64,000 nucleotides of DNA from Paramacrobiotus metropolitanus (lineage: Eukaryota; Tardigrada; Eutardigrada; Parachela; Macrobiotidae): positions 558,001-622,000 of the forward strand of contig NW_026570300.1 of assembly GCF_019649055.1 (NCBI RefSeq). Reading direction: 5' to 3'. A program made the position numbers and the translations under genes. The notes beneath the pieces were generated by a model that searched no databases, was not told the origin of the DNA, and saw only the letters and a program-made list of their open reading frames with translations. This document shows positions 1 through 13,619 of the stretch, one piece after another (the stretch's first letter is position 1; the number at the start of each line of letters is the position of its first letter).

Positions 1-2324
1 TATCCGTGTGCATTCTAAATTATTGCGGGTTACCATTGGGAAGAAGTACCATGCGTTAACCACGCGTTTTTTTCTTGCAAACCTGAGCACGAGGCATAAT
101 TTTGTATGTGCGGAAGACGTAATCTGAATCGGCAAACGCCGGGACATCAAAGCGCAAAATAACTTTCCCTATTAAATCCGTGTTTAGAAAGTCCTCCACT
201 GACATTCGGCTTTCTGTCGGTCCTAAAAAACACCGGTGCCTAACGATTAGTTGTCAGTTGTTAGTTTTTCACTAAATTTTCGTAAGTCGAATTCAAAAAG
301 ATTATTATATCATATTCTTTAGGAAAAAACATACAAGTAGGTTGATTTTCGTTATATTGTTATGCAGAATATAATGACCAAGAATACGCAAGTATACTGT
401 ACGGCATAACCAGTCTCCATTACGTAAATTTACCACCAACGGTAATCGAGGCCTTGGCTATCGCCAAGGCTGTGAAGGTATCGGAAGGGAATTCCTTATG
501 GCGATTTTTCATAGCCAAATTGCCGCCCCAGGAGCCAACCTGAAAATACCGCTCTGTAACTAATCCTATGAATTGATGGAAATTGTTTGCATAATACAGT
601 ACTAGATTACTAGTAACGGTCTGATTGACAAACAGCCATTTAGACTGCAATTCGATTGCATACATACATTTCTCACGGAGACATGAGCTGTTCGGCTGAT
701 AATATCTGCCAGACTGTTCAGGTATTTAAATCCGGCTTTTTTAGCTTGATTTTGAAATATCTCAATCACTTCCCGCAGCGGAATGTTGGCTCCCAACGAC
801 AAGGAATCGTCGGTAGCATTAACCGCGTACAGATCTCGGATGCCCTTTATGTCGATGTATACATCGTAAGGCGTGTCATTGTATACTCCTTTGCCGGTAT
901 GACCCACAACGTAATACACGTTTCTTCCTGTATATTTGGGAAGCAGCTGATAGAGGTCCGCTAAAGATTCGGGTTTGTGCCATTCGGGTGCGAAATCTGC
1001 CACCGCCGCCGGAAGCGTAAGGACGTAAGGCGGGGCTTGACCACAGCATGAGCCGGAACACTTGCGGCTGTTTTCCACTGCGCATGGTTTTGGTATTCCG
1101 CAGTCCTGTGTCAAACCTGTTTCTTATATTAATATTCTGAATTCTGATCATGATGCATAATTTCCACCGTTTGATTTATGTAACCCACAATCTGGTGTTT
1201 ACTTTTTGTTATGGCATAAATAACGTACTTCTAAGTCACAGATTTTATCTGTGGATGTGGCAAACGATTTGAAGGCATCCAGAATTGGCCGGTATCCTTA
1301 ATAGAAAGAATAAAAGTTAAAAATGCTTGAAAATGTATTCCACGTCCAGGGTAACAAGGAGAATTAATAATACTACTTTAATATAAAATTATTATATTTG
1401 AATTTTTATTTTTGACAAGGAATCTGTTGACCGTTACCTGTACACCGGCAAATATTTCCTCCAAAAGAGTTTTCGATTTCCTGCTTGGTGAGCGATGTAC
1501 TGCTTTGAGTCAAACTATCAAAATTAATTATTGCAGACTTGCAGGGGTTTTTAAGCAAGGAAGTCAAAGTTTTCTTAAAAAGTACGAATGTGCCCGCTAT
1601 GGTTTTGACGCCCCTATTCGGTACCTGTACATATTCATCACCATCCCCGGTGTACAATATCCGCATTGTGTTCCATAATGATCAGTTAAAGCAGATTGGA
1701 TAGGGTGTGGCTTCTTCTGGTCACCAATTCCTTCCACCGTCAGAATTTCCCAACCGTCGCATGACAAAACGGGACACAAACACTATACAGATAATAAGAA
1801 TATTTTTCAGAGCACTGCATTTAACGAACAATATTTTTCAGTTTTCGCTTATTAGTGTGCTTGTTAGTTTGTGCATTGTCAAAACCTCATTACCGAATTA
1901 ATCGAGCGCTGAATAATTTGTCCAGGATTCAGGGGATCCGGAAATGCCGCATTGACAATGCATGCTCCGCAGCCGCCTTCTCGGCAAGTCACTTTCGTTC
2001 CCGTAAGTTGTAAATGCTCTCGTAAATAATCATTGAGACTGACTTCCGAGTATGTCTTCGGAACTACAAGTATATGAAAAGAAAAGACAGATTCAGTTGC
2101 TGCGTTTTTGTGTATAATATTCTTGCGAAATGGCGATTAATTAGGCATGAAAGCCGGGTGATGTAGAAAGATCTCTTCGTACTTACCTATATCAAGTTGT
2201 CAACAAGGCAAGCAAACAATATTTATCGAGCGAGCTGTACTCACTTACCGTCATAGTTTCTTCCATTAATTTTTACATGTATTTTTTCATCTGCTTTTGT
2301 CGGCTGCAGCACTGGTGGAGTCAT
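1..2324 (-). CDS. Aldehyde oxidase-like molybdo-flavoenzyme Z, 5' part only (runs off the left edge)
   Basis: This is the N-terminal third of an aldehyde oxidase/xanthine dehydrogenase-family enzyme; the molybdopterin domain lies outside the window. Exons, in coding order: 2249-2324 (start MTPPV), 1894-2063, 1625-1782, 1438-1516, 1229-1296, 668-1105, 434-539, 83-222 and the first bases of the next exon at 1-14. The first Fe-S domain shows CREGGCGAC, the second shows [13 protein letters not shown] and CRCTG; these bind the two 2Fe-2S clusters. The FAD domain begins in the 668-1105 exon ([14 protein letters not shown]) and continues with [18 protein letters not shown]. The linker between Fe-S and FAD domains has a Cys-rich patch (KCSGSCC), like A, E and F and unlike B-D. 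Exon lengths and phases join cleanly if the linker exon begins at 1105 (DCGIPKPC). No lesion is visible in the part seen. Confidence 0.9.
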
Positions 2325-4022
2325 ATTGATTTCTCAGATTGGCTACAATACAAAAAAGCATGCAGGGCTACTCAAATAACGTTCAACACATTTCGCAGGT
2401 GAAATGCGGAGTATCAAAATAAGATATTTCTTTCAACATCTCAAACAAGTGCTCCAGAGTGTCCAGTCAAAAAATGATAGCAAACGTATGAGTAAGCGAA
2501 AGCTGCTTGTTTTGCGGTGCCCGCGTCGAGTGCGTTATGATAATCCAGTTGGGGACTTCCAGTCTATATCGAAGGTGCGTTTGTTATTAATGTTTCCTCC
2601 AGCGCTTTGTCAGCATAAAACCGATGTTTACAACCGCTTTGCTTATGCGATACATAGTTTACAGCATCCTCATGTACGTCCCCATTCTCCACACCGTGCA
2701 AACTTCAACATTCAGGTATTCACGCATTCTGAGAAACGTATCGACTGCACTGTTTTCCTATAACTCAAACCTAGCTACAGGCATGCGTTATAATTATTAT
2801 TGTACTTGTATATTGTTACAGTACTAATGGTAAGTCTATAGGGTCTGTGCTCTTATAGACTTGTACGGTTTGGTTAACATAATTTATACATGCCGTTGCG
2901 CACGTAATGGTAAGCTTCCAGCGATGGCATCTGATAATTTTATTATTTTGCCAGCTGTGCCGGTACGTTGCGCGCATTTTCACAGGTATACCAACAGTAT
3001 GTACAATACCGTGCCGCGATTACAAAGGCAACTTGATTATCGGAAGTTCAGAAACTTTGCAGTAAGACAAATCGTATAAAGGTTGTTTTATTATTCGCGC
3101 AGGCATGACTTTTCGTTAATCCACCAGAGTGAACGTCCCAAAGAACAAAAACTACTGCAGGCGTCGATGTCTGATTTTTTCCGCGCACACTTTCGTGCTC
3201 GTTGCGCGTCATGTCTTCTAAACGAAAACGAATCTACAATCGCGACGTTACGTACAACATACAGTAGGCTGCGTAATAACTGACAGGGTAAAAGTCATGT
3301 CAACAAAGTATTTTGTGCGCTATTTACTTAAATGGTTATCGCTGCTATTGTAGTTTTGAATAAAGATACGATTTTTTACACACGTCGTAATCGTAAGCTT
3401 CGCATTATGTACTCGTACTGTGCACTGTTACCGTTAAATAAAAATACTTACAATGCTACTGTACAGTACAACATCTTATGTCATAATTTTTTCAATAGGT
3501 ACAATAAGCCAAAACTATTAGATCAGAAACAACGCCTATACAGTACAATACATACGCTCTGTATATTTTGCATAGCTATATTTACCGAGGAATTTAACGC
3601 CATATAATAAATATAGTAAGTACTTCATTAATCTTCGCATTTTTTGCTTGCAGTGCACGTTTGAAAATATGCACAGCGAAATAGCATACACATGCATACA
3701 GTATGAATAATCAAGCACGTATTAATCAAGTATATCCCGTGGTTATCAAGATTTAACGATAATTATTTTGTTAATCTAATCGGTGCTTTAAAATTTCAAC
3801 AAACATCATGTTTAACTCATACACGACATACCGGTGATAAGCAAAATCTGCTTACTGTAAAATGCCCCTGGCGCATACGGTGTCGCTCGCTGCATTTTCT
3901 GGAAGTTAATGGATTTAATTTCTCCAATTTGTAAAAGCAATCGACGTTCTAGGGTATTCTAAAAATCGAAATCGTTTCGCCAGCTTTGTCGGGGCAAACA
4001 AGCGCATATTACGAGAGCCGAA
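2325..4022. other. Intergenic region between gene Z and the N-acyltransferase-like gene
   Basis: This is the divergent space between the start of Z on the minus strand and the start of the acyltransferase-like gene on the plus strand, so it should hold both promoters. Short open stretches occur (for example 2404-2763 plus), but their translations show no recognisable domain and have the composition of random reading. I see no RNA gene or clear repeat. Confidence 0.5.
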
Positions 4023-5767
4023 ATGATTGTTCTGGATGAAATTCAGTTACCTGAGCTGGTTAAGGCAGTCCAAGACGATTTCCCCCGTTCGCTCATGGTA
4101 AACCATATTCACGTTTATAAATTACATTTGTATAGATATTCTGAATATATATCGTTACAATGTTCTGCAATGTGTTCATTAAAAGCAAACAATATTTGCT
4201 ACGATTACAATAGTTACGATTACAATATCTACGCTTCTTAAATATTTTAATTATTTTACGCGAAAGATCTAATGCTGAGTAGTGTATGTTAGATTTTCCA
4301 CCTTGCGCGAAATGTGATTCGCAACCGGTATTCCTGGCCGGGCCTGGAGTTCGTGGTTGATAGTTTCCCGGATATTTCCGTCTGTGTTTGCCGGCCAGCC
4401 ATAAACGGGCAGGTAATATTGTCGATCTACATTAAAGTGAAATCCTCGAACAAGATTCCCGTATGACAATGCTGTTTTATGTGCAGAATTATATTCCAAT
4501 ACTCAACGGGTATTCCGTGTTCACTTACTCAAAAAATGCCGAAATGTTTCGTAAAATGATTTTCCAAGAGACGGTAGTGGACTGGACCCAAGAAATAATG
4601 TTTATCGGTGCGTGTACCGTGATTTCAGGATAAATGTTTAGTGTTGACGGGAGTTTATTAAACACTCCCCTTATCCATGCAGCTCAGTTAACTGCAGACA
4701 CAAAGTACTTACACAAAGTATACACTCTACTTGTAACTGTCTCACGCATGCAGTTCAAAATACTGCTTGATATCATGTATTTTTACGGTTTTCGAGCACT
4801 TTATTACAACTTAGATCATCTTAATACGTTCTCGTAAGTTTATTATACTGTATAGAAGTCAATAAATTATTATTATTCTGCAAATACGATTGTAAAAATA
4901 CAAAAGCTGCCTACAACAGTTTAAATCATGATACAGTCATCGAATCCAGAACTACTTACTTATATTGTGTTTGTACTTTGTATTCTACTTGTAACTGTTT
5001 GTATTCTCATAATCGCATCTGCAGGGATCAGTGAATTGGAAAGCAAAATACTGCTTGAGTATGGGAACAAAGCGTGTATTGGAAAATTTAAATATTATGG
5101 TTTAGTGGACGGTTTTCCTCCCGGAGCACTTTATTACAACTTAGATCATCTTAATACGTTCTCGTAAGTATCATTATACTGTATAGTATAATATTTTATT
5201 ATTATTCTGCAGATACGATTGTAGTTTCTGCGAAAAAATACAAAAGCTGCCTGTGCGGTACAACAGTTTAAATCATGATACAGTCATCGAATCCGCTTTT
5301 TTTGTATAATATATAGGTATACGCTGCCCGTTGGATTCCAACTGGGGACTCTAACAGAACAGCATCTGGAGCAGTTAACTAGCGAAAGGAATTACGGTAA
5401 CACGGAGAACACCAGGAAGTTCTTCCGGCAACTGCTTAAGCACAACCACCCTAGTGTAGCCTTGTTTAACGAGAACAACATTCCCATTTCTTACGTGCTG
5501 TACAAAACCGAAGGCTGCATTGGAGGAGCCTATACAAACCCAGAATACCGTGGACAAGGTTTTTTCAAAATCGTAACATTTGAACTGCTGAAAAAGCTTA
5601 AAGAAGACGGTGAAGTTTTTATATTTGGCGATACATGGATTTCCAATATTCCCTCGCAAAATGCCCAAATCGCCGTGGGTGGAAAGAAATATGAGGATTA
5701 TGTTGCATACTGGATAAGTTATACACCGTCGACTAATAATTCTGAGATTACTTATCAATCTTTCTAG
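4023..5767 (+). CDS. Glycine N-acyltransferase-like protein (GNAT fold)
   Basis: This gene is predicted to transfer an acyl group from acyl-CoA to an amino acid or other amine, as in the GLYAT family. Five exons splice in matching phases: 4023-4097, 4293-4412, 4487-4607, 5025-5163 and 5317-5767, giving 301 residues, very close to the roughly 295 of animal GLYAT proteins. The second exon has the family-like VVDSFPDISVCVCRP stretch. The last exon carries the C-terminal acyltransferase half, with a GGAYTNPEYRGQGFF segment that matches the acetyl-CoA-binding Q/R-x-x-G-x-G/A loop, followed by an amphipathic helix. An ATTAAA motif near 5857 could serve as poly(A) signal. It interrupts the aldehyde oxidase array on the opposite strand, with no evident functional link. 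The substrate cannot be told. The fourth exon has a degenerate tandem copy at about 4750-4835. Confidence 0.82.
4735..5297 (+). repeat. Diverged tandem duplication inside the acyltransferase-like gene, containing a dead exon copy
   Basis: Two related units, about 4735-4945 and 4975-5297, share an acceptor-side ATACTGCTTGA stretch, an identical exon 3' part (GCACTTTATTACAACTTAGA and onward to the GTAAGT donor at 4834 and 5164) and a downstream intron block ending CAGTCATCGAATCC. The second unit holds the in-phase exon (5025-5163). The first has lost about 50 bases from the exon, and after the phase-1 third exon it would read into a stop, so it is probably a non-functional exon duplicate. Confidence 0.8.
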
Positions 5768-6329
5768 TGTTTTTTTTTATTTTTAGTGCTGTGTATGTAG
5801 AAAAGGTTATCGATACTGGCGATAAGTGTGGTCAGCTTTCGATGAATTTATTACTCATTAAATTTTACGAGTATCAATGTCTCTTTATTCATGTTTACAT
5901 CGCGACATAACAGTCATGACTCGTATCACTGCTGCTGGCACTGCACAATCAAGAATTAAAAAAACAACCAAAATCACTATTATCAACAAATTTATTCTTG
6001 GCCGGTAAAGTTTACGACCCGGCTGCCGTTTTACGAGTATTATAAACGTCAATAGCACTGAAACCACCATTTAATCCGGTCGTTTAACTGACGATTGAAT
6101 TATCAGCCATAAGAATAAAAACCAGTTGTAATAAATTGTAAGTAATTGTAATAAATCAATTGCAATAAATTAATTGAAAGAACACAACATAACGGACGCT
6201 TTAATGCATATTCTGTCCGCAAATAAAAGCGCTAAAAACCAATAAGGCGTTGGCGGAAAGTGGAAGTCCAAAATTCTTGATGTAAATGCGAGGGCTTTTC
6301 GAATTCGGCACCTACCAAAATCCCATTGT
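5768..6329. other. Convergent 3' intergenic region between the acyltransferase-like gene and gene A
   Basis: The two flanking genes end facing each other here. The stretch is AT-rich and contains several AATAAA/TTTATT-type poly(A) candidates on both strands. A short hydrophobic minus-strand reading at 5885-6070 has no supporting splice or homology and I regard it as chance. Confidence 0.5.
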
Positions 6330-9300
6330 TTAATCCTTGTAACGAAACCTGGTGGAGTCAACTTTTGCATGCTGCTGTGCCTGCTCAACGGTGATAGGCG
6401 TGTCTGTGAATAGTAATCAAATCACCAGGTACATGTACGATCATTACAAACGAGAGCCGAAGGAAACCATACCAAAACGCCAGAAGTCGACAGCATGACC
6501 TTTATCGTCCAAAGCCGCTTGAATCGCATTTCGTAAGGCAAACACAGCCGAAATAACCAGACATAACGGAGGCTCCGCCGCAGCTGTAACGAGATATACA
6601 GTGCGAGCAATTTTTTCCAAAATACCTATTGCTAAACTTCCCTGGTTAGCCATTCTGACATACTTTTACTGCGTAGCACTCCTAACGGGTTGGGTGCGTT
6701 GCGCAATAATTCCACTCGAAAGTCCACCGGAATGTCCTTGGAGGTTGGCGGCTTATATTTCCAAGTCGTAGGTGTCAGGTTAACCCCAGATTTCTTGTCA
6801 TAGATAACCTCTTCCGATGTGAAATATCCCAGTCCCATCACAACAGCCCCCTCAATCTGGCCAATGTCTGTTAACAAAAATTACCAGCAGTGGTGTCAAA
6901 GCTTCTGGAATAACATTATTGCCAAAGACGTTTTCATACCGACATAGGGAGAAATGCTTTCTCCACAGTCATACAGCAAATCAACCCGATTGAACTGATA
7001 TTCTCCAGTGAGAACGTCAAACTCGACTTCACTACACACTGGAATTGAGTAGAAAACAGTATTAAAAACCTTTCCAAATTTCAAGCAACTAACTGGACTC
7101 ACTGGCGCCGTAAGTATTGTAAGCGGTCGGGGCATCGTGAGGTGGGGAAGCCCTAGCAAATAATCGGATTTTGGTGATTTTTTGTGGGTTTCAGCGTATT
7201 GCATACAACTATTACGAATTATATACGAGAATTTTATCATTTATATAATATGACATTTTTTCTGGATTAACTTACTATCTTTATGAATTTCTACACTATT
7301 TAATTTCCGTTAGCATGAAAATTAGCTTTGATTTTATTTTTAATGACTCACCATCCTCGTGCAAACAGATCTATTCCTTTGTTGTATGCCGTTTCCACCA
7401 AATCTTCCCAAGTGGCGTTTGGAAGAGCGCTGCGCAGAGGCTGAATGCGAGTTTTCAGTTGTTGACACGCACTGATTGCAGCCTGTAATTCCCGTCGATT
7501 TATGTACCATTTTTATATATCATTTTTTGCGATTACAAAGAAGTGCAATCGCACTTTAACTAACGAAAATTGCGGCTGAATTGTATAAATAATAATTACC
7601 GTACAATATTTCACAATTTCACGTACCAAACAACAAATCTCACTGGTAACACTTCCTCCCGTGGCGAAAGAATTCGGACAACTAATGGAAGTTGACGGTT
7701 GAATTACGACATATTTTAAATCCACTCCCAGTTCATATGCAACCACTTGCGCCACCTAAACGATGAATCTTCTTGGTTGAAAGTTTGTTCGCGCAAATTC
7801 TGATCGAAGAAACGTTTTTTTAGCAATGGTCACCTTGGTGTTGATTCCTTGGCCAATCTCGATTCCTCCGTGCACAACCGCTACCGATCTAAATAAAGGA
7901 CACAAAACCTTCAAAAATTTTATCAAATGGTAAGCGGCTAACGCCTATCCGTACCCATCGTTATGATAAATGGATACGTTGCAGTTGTACTGAAATCCCG
8001 CCCAGTCTACAGGATAACGCATAATGGAGAACCCGAGTCCCTTCTTCCTCCATTTATTCCCCTTATTGAAAGCCGTGACCTCTTGCAGACGTTTAACGTA
8101 ATCCGAGGACTGGAGCAACTGATCGGTTACAGAATTCAGTGCGTTGTATTTTAGTGGATGACCGTCCAAAAGTACATCTCCTTCTTTATAGAAATTAAGA
8201 CGTTTAATATCCAGTGCCGGTTTTTTCAAGACATAGGCAATATGCTCCATCACATATTCCATGAAATAATAAGCTTCCAAGCTCCCTGTTTAGTAAACGC
8301 TGTTAACTGCCAATAACATAAAACCAGAAATCAAACAAATTTACAGTTCTTGGTGTACGAAGGTTTAAAAGCATAATGACTAATCATAAGCACTATTTTT
8401 TGGTAATGTTTTGTTTGTTAGTACTACAGATGTTCCATGGCAAATGTAGTAATTGTGAGTATTTCGTATCGACCTGGAGCACGGCACCAAGAATTTTGTG
8501 GTAGGTTGGTTTTGCAGAGTGTCATGTTGATCTTCCAATTTGGCGAGCGGTACGCTGAAAAGAACAAAGAAAGAATTAGCTTTAATGGCATATATTTGAT
8601 TTAATATCGGTAAGATAAAAGTTAATTTTCTCACATGAATCGCCCCACTTTTCCCAGAACATGTACGGATTGGCCGTGAAGTTGTATCCTATTAAAACCA
8701 GTAAACTGGTCAATCGTAGTCATGGTTTTTTCCACTAACAGATATTACTGTGCCAAGTGCATAATAAAATTTTGTTCTTGATTATCAATTATTTAGTTTA
8801 CCCATGCTCATATACAAGTCGAATATAAGGGCTTGAACTTTCCGTTGGCGTCAAATGCTGCTTTGTATGTCATGTAATATGAAAATCTTTTGCCAACGCT
8901 GTATGAGTTCGTATCCAGTCTCATATGCATCTTTACTGGCCTAAAACAATTTTTATATTAGATAAATATGTGCTAAAATTGGTTTGAATAGGTGAGCAAA
9001 CTTTAAATTTGATTTGTTCGTCTACAGTACACAACTCTGTAGTACACAACTACTAGTGAAAAGTTGAAACCTAATAATTACAAATTTTTTACCGGCGCAA
9101 AATAAATGCAGCCAATGCCGTTGCGGTCGACGTGTGACAATTGCGGAAGATTTTACTTCCAAAAGAGCCACCGTTTCGCTTGACTGTGACATTAATCCTA
9201 AATCATAAATAGTTACTAGTATCATACTGACAAAAGAGGACTATGTTGATAGTTAATTTTCTACTTGTTTTTGCTGAGACCGGTCACAAATGATGCTGTG

Positions 9301-12300
9301 CTTTGCGTGGAATCAATGTATTGCGTTCCTGCTTCCATATTGAGACCATCTTCTGTGGGATAGGTGACACAGGTCTGCAGAAAAAATTGGCTGTTACAGC
9401 ACGCAAAGAACGTAATGAAAAACATTCTGGTTTACACTAAGTTGTGCTGGTCAAATTATTGGTATACAGTAGGCCCTGACGTACCATGGTCTCCATATAG
9501 AAGTGATTCTGTGTACCCATTCTGCAATTAAAAAATTTGAGATTACTACACCCATCAACGAAACTACGAAATATTTGCGCGTTGCATTCAAAATTATGCA
9601 TTTACTCCATTTCACCACTGATCTTGTTCCCGGAACCGGTTTTTGCGTATACGCCTTCGGCGTCCCCGACAACAATGGGTTTTGGCGCCATCGGGAAAAA
9701 TGACTTCTCTCGAATGGCATCCTTGGGAGTCAGCATCGGTTCACGAACATTACTGTATTCCACTTTAACCAAGACAGCTGCTGCCTCAGCAATCTCTTTC
9801 GTTTCTAAAATTAAAAAAACACCTCACAGTTTGTTTTGTCCGAAATTTTAAGATAATCACAGAAAGAGCATCCATAAGTTAAAATTTTGTGTTCCGCATA
9901 CCAGCGATAACAATTGCGACGGGTTGACCGGCATATGTCGACTGTTTCGATGCCAGAAACTCTTCCGGTGCTCCCGGAATGACACTTAATTCATTGGTGC
10001 CGGTAATATCCGCCGCTGTCAAAACGCGAATAACGCCTGGCAGAGCCTAAAACAACGGTCAGCCTGTAAATTTCGTTTTAATTATGACGGATATGGTACG
10101 CGCGGTTCTAACCATCGCCTCAGAAGAGTCCACTTTGTAGATGGATGCATTGCCTTCGGAGGTGACGGAAAATGCTGCATGTAACATTCCCTCCTGCTCA
10201 ATGTCCGAAGGATACTTTGCTTCGCCGGTGCACTGCACCATCGCTTCCAACTTAGGAATTGGTTGGTTTAGAGGGTAATTCTCCTTTTTCGAATCAAAAA
10301 CCTGTTTTCCAGATGACACTGGCCGTTGAATCATACCAGTCGCCGATTGGTACTGTGGACTTGCTGCGTCGCCGACAATTTGCAAGGCAAACTACAGAAA
10401 ACAATCTTGACACAATACCAAGTAGGCTAACCAATAATACAAAATAATACTGACTCTAATAATTCTAAAAATTAACTGAAAATAATTTCTATCGTGTTCA
10501 ACAAGATCATTGCCATAAACTAAAATTCTTTAACTGCAATTATAGGTACGTTATATGCCATGTTTATTCTGTACATTCCGTTATATGCCATGTTTATTCT
10601 GTTTATTTGGTACAGCGGATAAAATTATGTGCAAACCTTGTAAAACAAGGATTGACTAAGGGACTTTTTGTAAACTGGGCTGGCCTCGGCCTTTTCTTCA
10701 TAGAGTGCATGTTCAGTTGTTGAGAACATTGCTAAAAAGCTATCACGTTTCTATGTGATCGTACCACGGCACGTGGCATGATTTTGAAGCCCAAAAACAC
10801 GTAGTCATCCCCATATGTTGGAAGTTCCACGCGTAAAATGACCTTTCCCTCCATTGACAGAGTGAGAAACTCTTCACATGTATGTGATTCCTCTCCTGGC
10901 CCTAAAAAAATATGTTACGCCGTTTAAGCGCGATGGGATAGTAGTTGCGATTTTACGTGTTTTTAATTATTCTGGCATTTGCTATTGTCATGGCGATGTA
11001 GGTTTCCGACGGAAAATCGTTATGACGATTCTTCATAGACATGTTTCCTCCCCAGGATCCCGCCTAATTAAAGAAAACATACATATTATGTTATAGGGTG
11101 ACCCGAGTTACAATTGTTCCAATTTTCCAGTTAGTCAGGACAGACAGCACTGCTGTAAAATCACAAAGCTTTAATGTAGATGGGGTTATCAAAAAGGCTA
11201 ATTCGTGATCCTGCGTATGGTTCGGATTTTAAGCCATGCATGTGGATGCATGGCGCTGGTAGTATGGATACAAAGTTGTTCTTACATTTCGCACTGGTGG
11301 CTGCGCGGTTCGGAGCAACAGGTTAGCCAGCGCGTCCAAATATCGGAACCCGGATTTCTGGCTTTCATCTTTCCACAAGTCAATCAAATCCGTTAAACTG
11401 ACACTGGCACCGACGCTCAGTTTGGAGCCGTCGTTTTTTATGGTGTAAAGATCGGGGATGCCTTTTAAATCCACGTAGACATCATAAGGAGCATCATTAT
11501 AGACTCCGATGCCGGTGTGACCAACAACATAGTAAATATGTTTCCCGGTCAGTGTTTTAATCAGCTGGTACAACTCGTTCAAGGTTGTCGGTTTATGCCA
11601 CGGGGACGCGTAGAGGGCGGCCGAAGGCCGGTAGTGCTTTCACGTACGGTTGCCAGGATGACTGACACTGTCCTGCGCAGGGCTGACCAGTTGGTTGTCG
11701 GCACATCAACCCCAGATCCTAAAAGATGACAATTCCATATTCCAAAGTGAAAGCACGAAAAACATGTAAAAACTTCAGTATGCTAATATCCTTCGCTAAA
11801 TTCTTATATAGATATTAAGTACTTGGGTATACACTCAAAACCATTAAAACTTCGTTGCGTTAACTGACAATTAGGTAAGAACCTAATACCTAATACTGAA
11901 AAACTTAATAGTGTATTGCAGTTTGCATTGTAAAATAGCTGAATTGGAATAAACTACAGAGCTAAAATTATCTATATAGTTGGCATACCCTACTAGTGCA
12001 AAGCTATCAGGAAGACTGTTTACGAAAGAATGATTGTACCTGGAGCTGATTATTGCTTTCCAAGCGAATATGCTAACTATGACAGGTGCATAATTTGCGT
12101 ATTTTAATTTATTTGTCTTTGGATGCTGAGCGTTTATTCAAAACCATACTGTACTTAAATTATTCTGGATGAGTCAGGTTTAAATTAGAATTATACGACC
12201 TTTGTGGATGAAATTCAGACCAAGAGCAAACATACGGTAAGCGAGCGATTACAAATCCCACGCAGACTGATTCAGTGCTATTTCCGCCTGATCAGTTTTT

Positions 12301-13619
12301 GGTATGACAATCCTACCTCCATATCGACTTTCTTGGCACAGGTTGAGTCCGATGCAAAGGTTTTAAAAGCTTCGAGAATTGGTCGATATCCTAGACACCA
12401 AAATAAACTAAGTGAACGTTAACCTGCTCAGACGTACATAAGTAAATGTGGTGCACAGTAGCTCGGGAACCGGTTCCCTTTTGTCATTAGTGGTGCAGTG
12501 CTTATGTTACCAATCGTCCGTCTGCTTGCCACTGATTACTCAACAAACCGAGTATTGTAACTGTAGTCTGCTTGTCTGGCAACGTTTTTAACTTACCCGT
12601 ACATCGGCAAAGGTTACCACCGAAAGCCGCTTCCACCTGCTCGCTAGTGACATTTCCTCCAGAGCTTTCCAATAAGCTGCAAGAAATATAACTTATTTTT
12701 AAAAAATAGGAATTATTTAATTATCTATGAAATATTGCTAAATGCTGTCAAAATGCTTAAAGAATGTTACGTACGAGCTTACGTACGTCAAATGCTTAAA
12801 GAATGCTCGTATATAATAATGATAAAAGTATAAAATACTGAGCAGTGCGCTTCACGCCTAATGCGCACGAGCATGTCACCCGATATAAATCCGCTTTATT
12901 TCAATTATATTATAAAAACTGCTATGTTTAGGCATATTACCTGTGCATGCTCATAACCATCCGGGCGTGCAGTATCCGCATTGTGTTCCAAAGTGCTGTT
13001 GCAACGTTTGTTGAATGGGATGTGGCTTTTTCTGGTCCCCGAGACCTTCTACGGTCGTAATTTCCCATCCATCGCACGACAAAATTGGGCACAAACACTG
13101 CAGAAATGTAAGCGTGAAGAATTACGACGGCAAAAGTGTACATTTTTCCTTGCGCATACATTTAACATAAAATTTAAAATTTATTGGACAATACTTACAA
13201 TAAAGATCTGTTTATTGTAGCACTAACCGAATTAATAGCGCGTGATATTATTTGTCCTGATCCTTTTGGATCGGGAAACGATGCAGTAACCACACAGGCG
13301 CCACAGCCACCTTCGCGGCACATAACCTTTGTTCCAGTCAGCAACAAATGACATCTCAGGTAATCGTTTAGGGATACTTCAGAGAAGGTGTACGGTACTG
13401 CAAAGCAAGAGAACTGAAGTTCAAATCAGTTTGCAGAGGTAAGGCCAAATTAACATGCGTACAGTCGTGAAATTGTACAGTGAATACTCCTAGTACACAT
13501 GTAATCCAGGAGACGATGAATTAAACCAACTGATTTTTACCTTGATACTTGATTCCGTTAATTGATACAGATATTGTTTCCTGCTCCTGCGCAGGAGTTG
13601 CCGCAATCGGAGGGGTCAT
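6330..13619 (-). pseudogene. Aldehyde oxidase-like gene A, degenerate
   Basis: This is a full-length family member by layout but with several lesions. First exon 13541-13619; Fe-S exons 13228-13397, 12941-13097 and 12597-12676; linker 12317-12390; FAD exons 11286-11718, 10957-11063, 10765-10901; molybdopterin exons from about 10392 down to 6330. Lesions: the 12941-13097 exon is 157 bases where intact paralogues have 158, with a base lost in CTPGM (near 12961) giving an early stop; one extra base near 11618; a phase mismatch between 10957 and 10901; loss of one whole exon and part of another between 10765 and 10731, about 60-70 residues of FAD domain; one base lost near 8832. The motif corresponding to GGGFGAK reads GGSFGSK. 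The catalytic AEPPL motif and final exon (ending RYKD) persist. It also has an extra 75-base intron near 9525-9602. It is either a young pseudogene or partly mis-assembled. Confidence 0.75.
10549..10602. repeat. Short tandem repeat, two 24-base copies with period 30
   Basis: The sequence CGTTATATGCCATGTTTATT plus CTGT occurs at 10549-10572 and again at 10579-10602, within an intron of gene A. No function is suggested. Confidence 0.85.

Noticed and set aside
1105-1151. Apparent phase problem at the linker exon of gene Z
   Set aside because: Using the CACAG acceptor just before 1105 gives a phase-0 join that matches the other paralogues.
2404-2763. 119-codon plus-strand reading upstream of the acyltransferase-like gene
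   Set aside because: No domain, signal or phase-matching splice sites; an overlapping frame (2624-2827) is equally open, so it looks like chance.
5885-6070. Hydrophobic minus-strand reading resembling a membrane peptide
   Set aside because: It lies in AT-rich sequence between two convergent 3' ends, has no splice context or conserved pattern, and hydrophobic readings arise easily from such composition.
9022-9225. Minus-strand reading in gene A that does not match the family
   Set aside because: It is a shadow: the true exon in another frame (about 9095-9208) reads INVTVKRNGGSFGSKIFRN, which fits the family.
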